This document shows, in pieces, positions 62,305-64,000 of a DNA stretch of 64,000 nucleotides; position 1 is the first letter of the stretch, and each line of letters opens with the position of its first letter. Made by a program: the position numbers and the translations under genes. Under the pieces are notes generated by a model. That model was not told the DNA's origin. It saw nothing but the letters and a program-made list of their open reading frames with translations, and searched no databases. Source of the stretch: Punica granatum (lineage: Eukaryota > Streptophyta > Magnoliopsida > Myrtales > Lythraceae); contig NC_045133.1 of the NCBI RefSeq assembly GCF_007655135.1, forward strand, positions 4,502,376 to 4,566,375. The letters run 5' to 3'.

Positions 62305-63241
62305 GTAAAAGATTAAATACATCATCAAGCCCAATAAAGCATTTTCATGCTTAATTAAATCATCAATCAACAACCTCCAACTTAATAACATAACTAACAT
62401 TACCCAAGCTATAGCAGAAAATGGAATCTAAATAACTTAACAAAGCTCAGCTTATAGTAGTCACTTAACCACCGTTAGAGATCCTAAAATCAAATATTAA
62501 ACTAATTTCTTCATCTCAGTACCTAAGCATATTACTACTTTACGATTTGCTATAACACAATAGGGCTAAGTAAAAGAGAAACCTAATCAGCAATACATAC
62601 CCAAAACCCATCAATAACGGGACAAGAAAACAAGGTTAAGTCTTCCTTGCAGTGTTCTCTGATTTCCTTATCTCAATATACCCTCAATCTTCTCTGCCTC
62701 GTTCATCTCTCTGTTTGGTTCCTCCGCCCTGACTTGCTCCTTTCCCATCCCTTGCTCTTTCATTCCTCTTCCTCTTCATCGAGCTCAAGGTCACGCTCAA
62801 GCTCTGCACCCACTCGCTTTCTCCATCTCTTTGTTGTTACACCTAAATCGAGCTCTATCTATCTCTCTCTCTCTCTCTCTTTTTCTCTCATCACTTGATT
62901 GCTCATCGACATCAAAACGAAGCCAAACCAGAAAGAACAAGCAAGAGGAACTTCAAATCGGCAATGGCGAGAAGTTAGGGAATCAACTAGAAGCTCATGA
63001 GATAGAAAAAGAGAAGCACGGATGAGTTCAACTAAGCTCGAGAAGGTCATCCATGGCGGGCTCTCATTCTCCTCAGTCTATTATTCTCTCTCTGCCCCCT
63101 CTCTCTCTCTCTTTCTCTCTCACCCTCTGTTTCTTTTGTTTTCCCCCAGCCCCAGACAGAACAAGAAAAAGGAAGAATTTGGGGCCACGTGGAGCCCATG
63201 CCTCCATCCTTTTTTTTTTTTCTAATTATCTCCAGCAACAT

Positions 63242-63262
63242 GTATATATATATATATATATA
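63242..63262. repeat. (TA)n microsatellite
   Basis: About 20 bp of TA repeat; a second, longer one lies at about 63577-63604. Confidence 0.85.
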
Positions 63263-63315
63263 TGCATGTAAGTATATGAATAGATATGCATGTTTGAAAA
63301 ATGCCGGGTCTTAGA

Positions 63316-64000
63316 AATATTATAAGCGAAAATAATCTCTGAAGATCTTGTTACTAATTTTATAATAAAAGATAATTTAAAATTTTAAAAACTAAAAAAA
63401 AATCGATAAAATTCCATTCAGAAACAAAGCATTCCGAAACCATCTTGATAAAATATTATCTAATATATTTTTAAAAATCGATATTTATAAAACATATAAT
63501 TTATATATACTTTTTATTCCTATATATACTAAAGGTTGTCCACATAACTATATATTTATATATTTACATCATGTATAGATATATATATATATATATATAT
63601 ATATGCTAATACATACTTAATTTCATGTTAATATTGATGATAATATTAATATTGATGTGATGAAATATTAATTCTGAAAATTTTATTATTAATTTTATAA
63701 TAAAAGATAATTTTAAATTTTAAAAACTATAAAAATAAAATTTTTTTAAAAAGATAGAGAAAAATTTATTTTAAAACGGAGCATTTTGTGACTATTTGGT
63801 CGGGCCGATCTCGTATCTTACTTTCATATATATAAATATAGATAATATGGTGATAGGTGCAATCAAAAAGGGGTCACCTATATCAATAAGAGGTGACGCA
63901 ATTTTTCCTATTGTCCTGTATCGGGGAATTGTGGTGGTGATTTTTTTCCCATGCGTCATCGAATTAAGGACACGCCATAGCTTACTAAGCAGGACCTACA
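63316..64000. other. Resumed AT-rich duplication copy 2 and right edge
   Basis: 63316-63800 continues the repeat interrupted at 59104. The last 200 bases (63840-64000) leave the repeat; no gene was recognised there. Confidence 0.5.

Larger units (their letters stand above)
59104..63315. mobile_element. LTR-like insertion (probable solo LTR) with a nested Pack-MULE
   Basis: Comparison with the uninterrupted copy at 58060-58080 shows the insertion limits. Target duplication AATAT (59099-59103, 63316-63320). The left end TGTCACGACCCG and the right end CGGGTCTTAGA form a degenerate inverted repeat like that of the solo LTR at 47811. Without the nested element it is about 2.57 kb. No gag, protease or polymerase sequence was seen. 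The right part (62640-63200) is CT-rich with (TC)n runs. Confidence 0.6.

Overview
This 64 kb window is nuclear DNA of a flowering plant, most likely a eudicot. The evidence is spliced genes with CT/GA-rich leaders, plant-type pentatricopeptide repeat (PPR) sequence, an MEE60-like plant membrane protein, and typical plant transposons (MITEs, Mutator-like elements, hAT elements, a tRNA-derived SINE, solo LTRs). No bacterial, organellar, rRNA or CRISPR feature was seen. I cannot name the species.

Layout. At the left edge (1-600) a minus-strand gene begins and runs out of the window. From about 1.0 to 51.6 kb there is a tandem array of four diverged units of 10-14 kb, all in the + orientation (units 1-4: about 1036-14840, 14841-25080, 25081-38109, 38110-51640). 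Each unit holds, in order, a conserved leader/promoter-like block, a conserved exon with a possible 31-residue targeting peptide (an unrecognised 'gene X'), a long non-coding stretch, one copy of a DYW-class PPR gene most like the chloroplast RNA-editing factor OTP80, and an AT-rich 3' region. Units 3 and 4 end in degenerate copies of an MEE60-like four-helix membrane gene, and the 3' tail of another lies just before unit 1. All four PPR copies are broken by different stops, indels and insertions. The three copies that reach the E motif also share one identical 1-bp deletion, so the frame break appears older than the array.

The units have been marked individually by mobile elements with clean target-site duplications: two related MITEs and a long-inverted-repeat Mutator-like element in unit 1, a SINE in unit 2, two hAT elements in unit 3 and a solo LTR in unit 4. 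Sister units give empty sites for most of these. Different segments of the units support different pairings (1 with 4 and 2 with 3 at the 5' end, 1 with 3 and 2 with 4 in the middle, 1 with 2 at the 3' end), which points to unequal crossing-over or gene conversion.

To the right, 53.4-55.2 kb carries the only apparently intact gene: an MEE60-like membrane protein of 221 residues with a first coding exon of only 8 bases. The remainder (55.2-64 kb) is AT-rich repeat DNA. A tandem duplication there is interrupted by a 4.2 kb LTR-like insertion, which itself contains a nested 1.6 kb Pack-MULE that has captured an exon from a different PPR gene.
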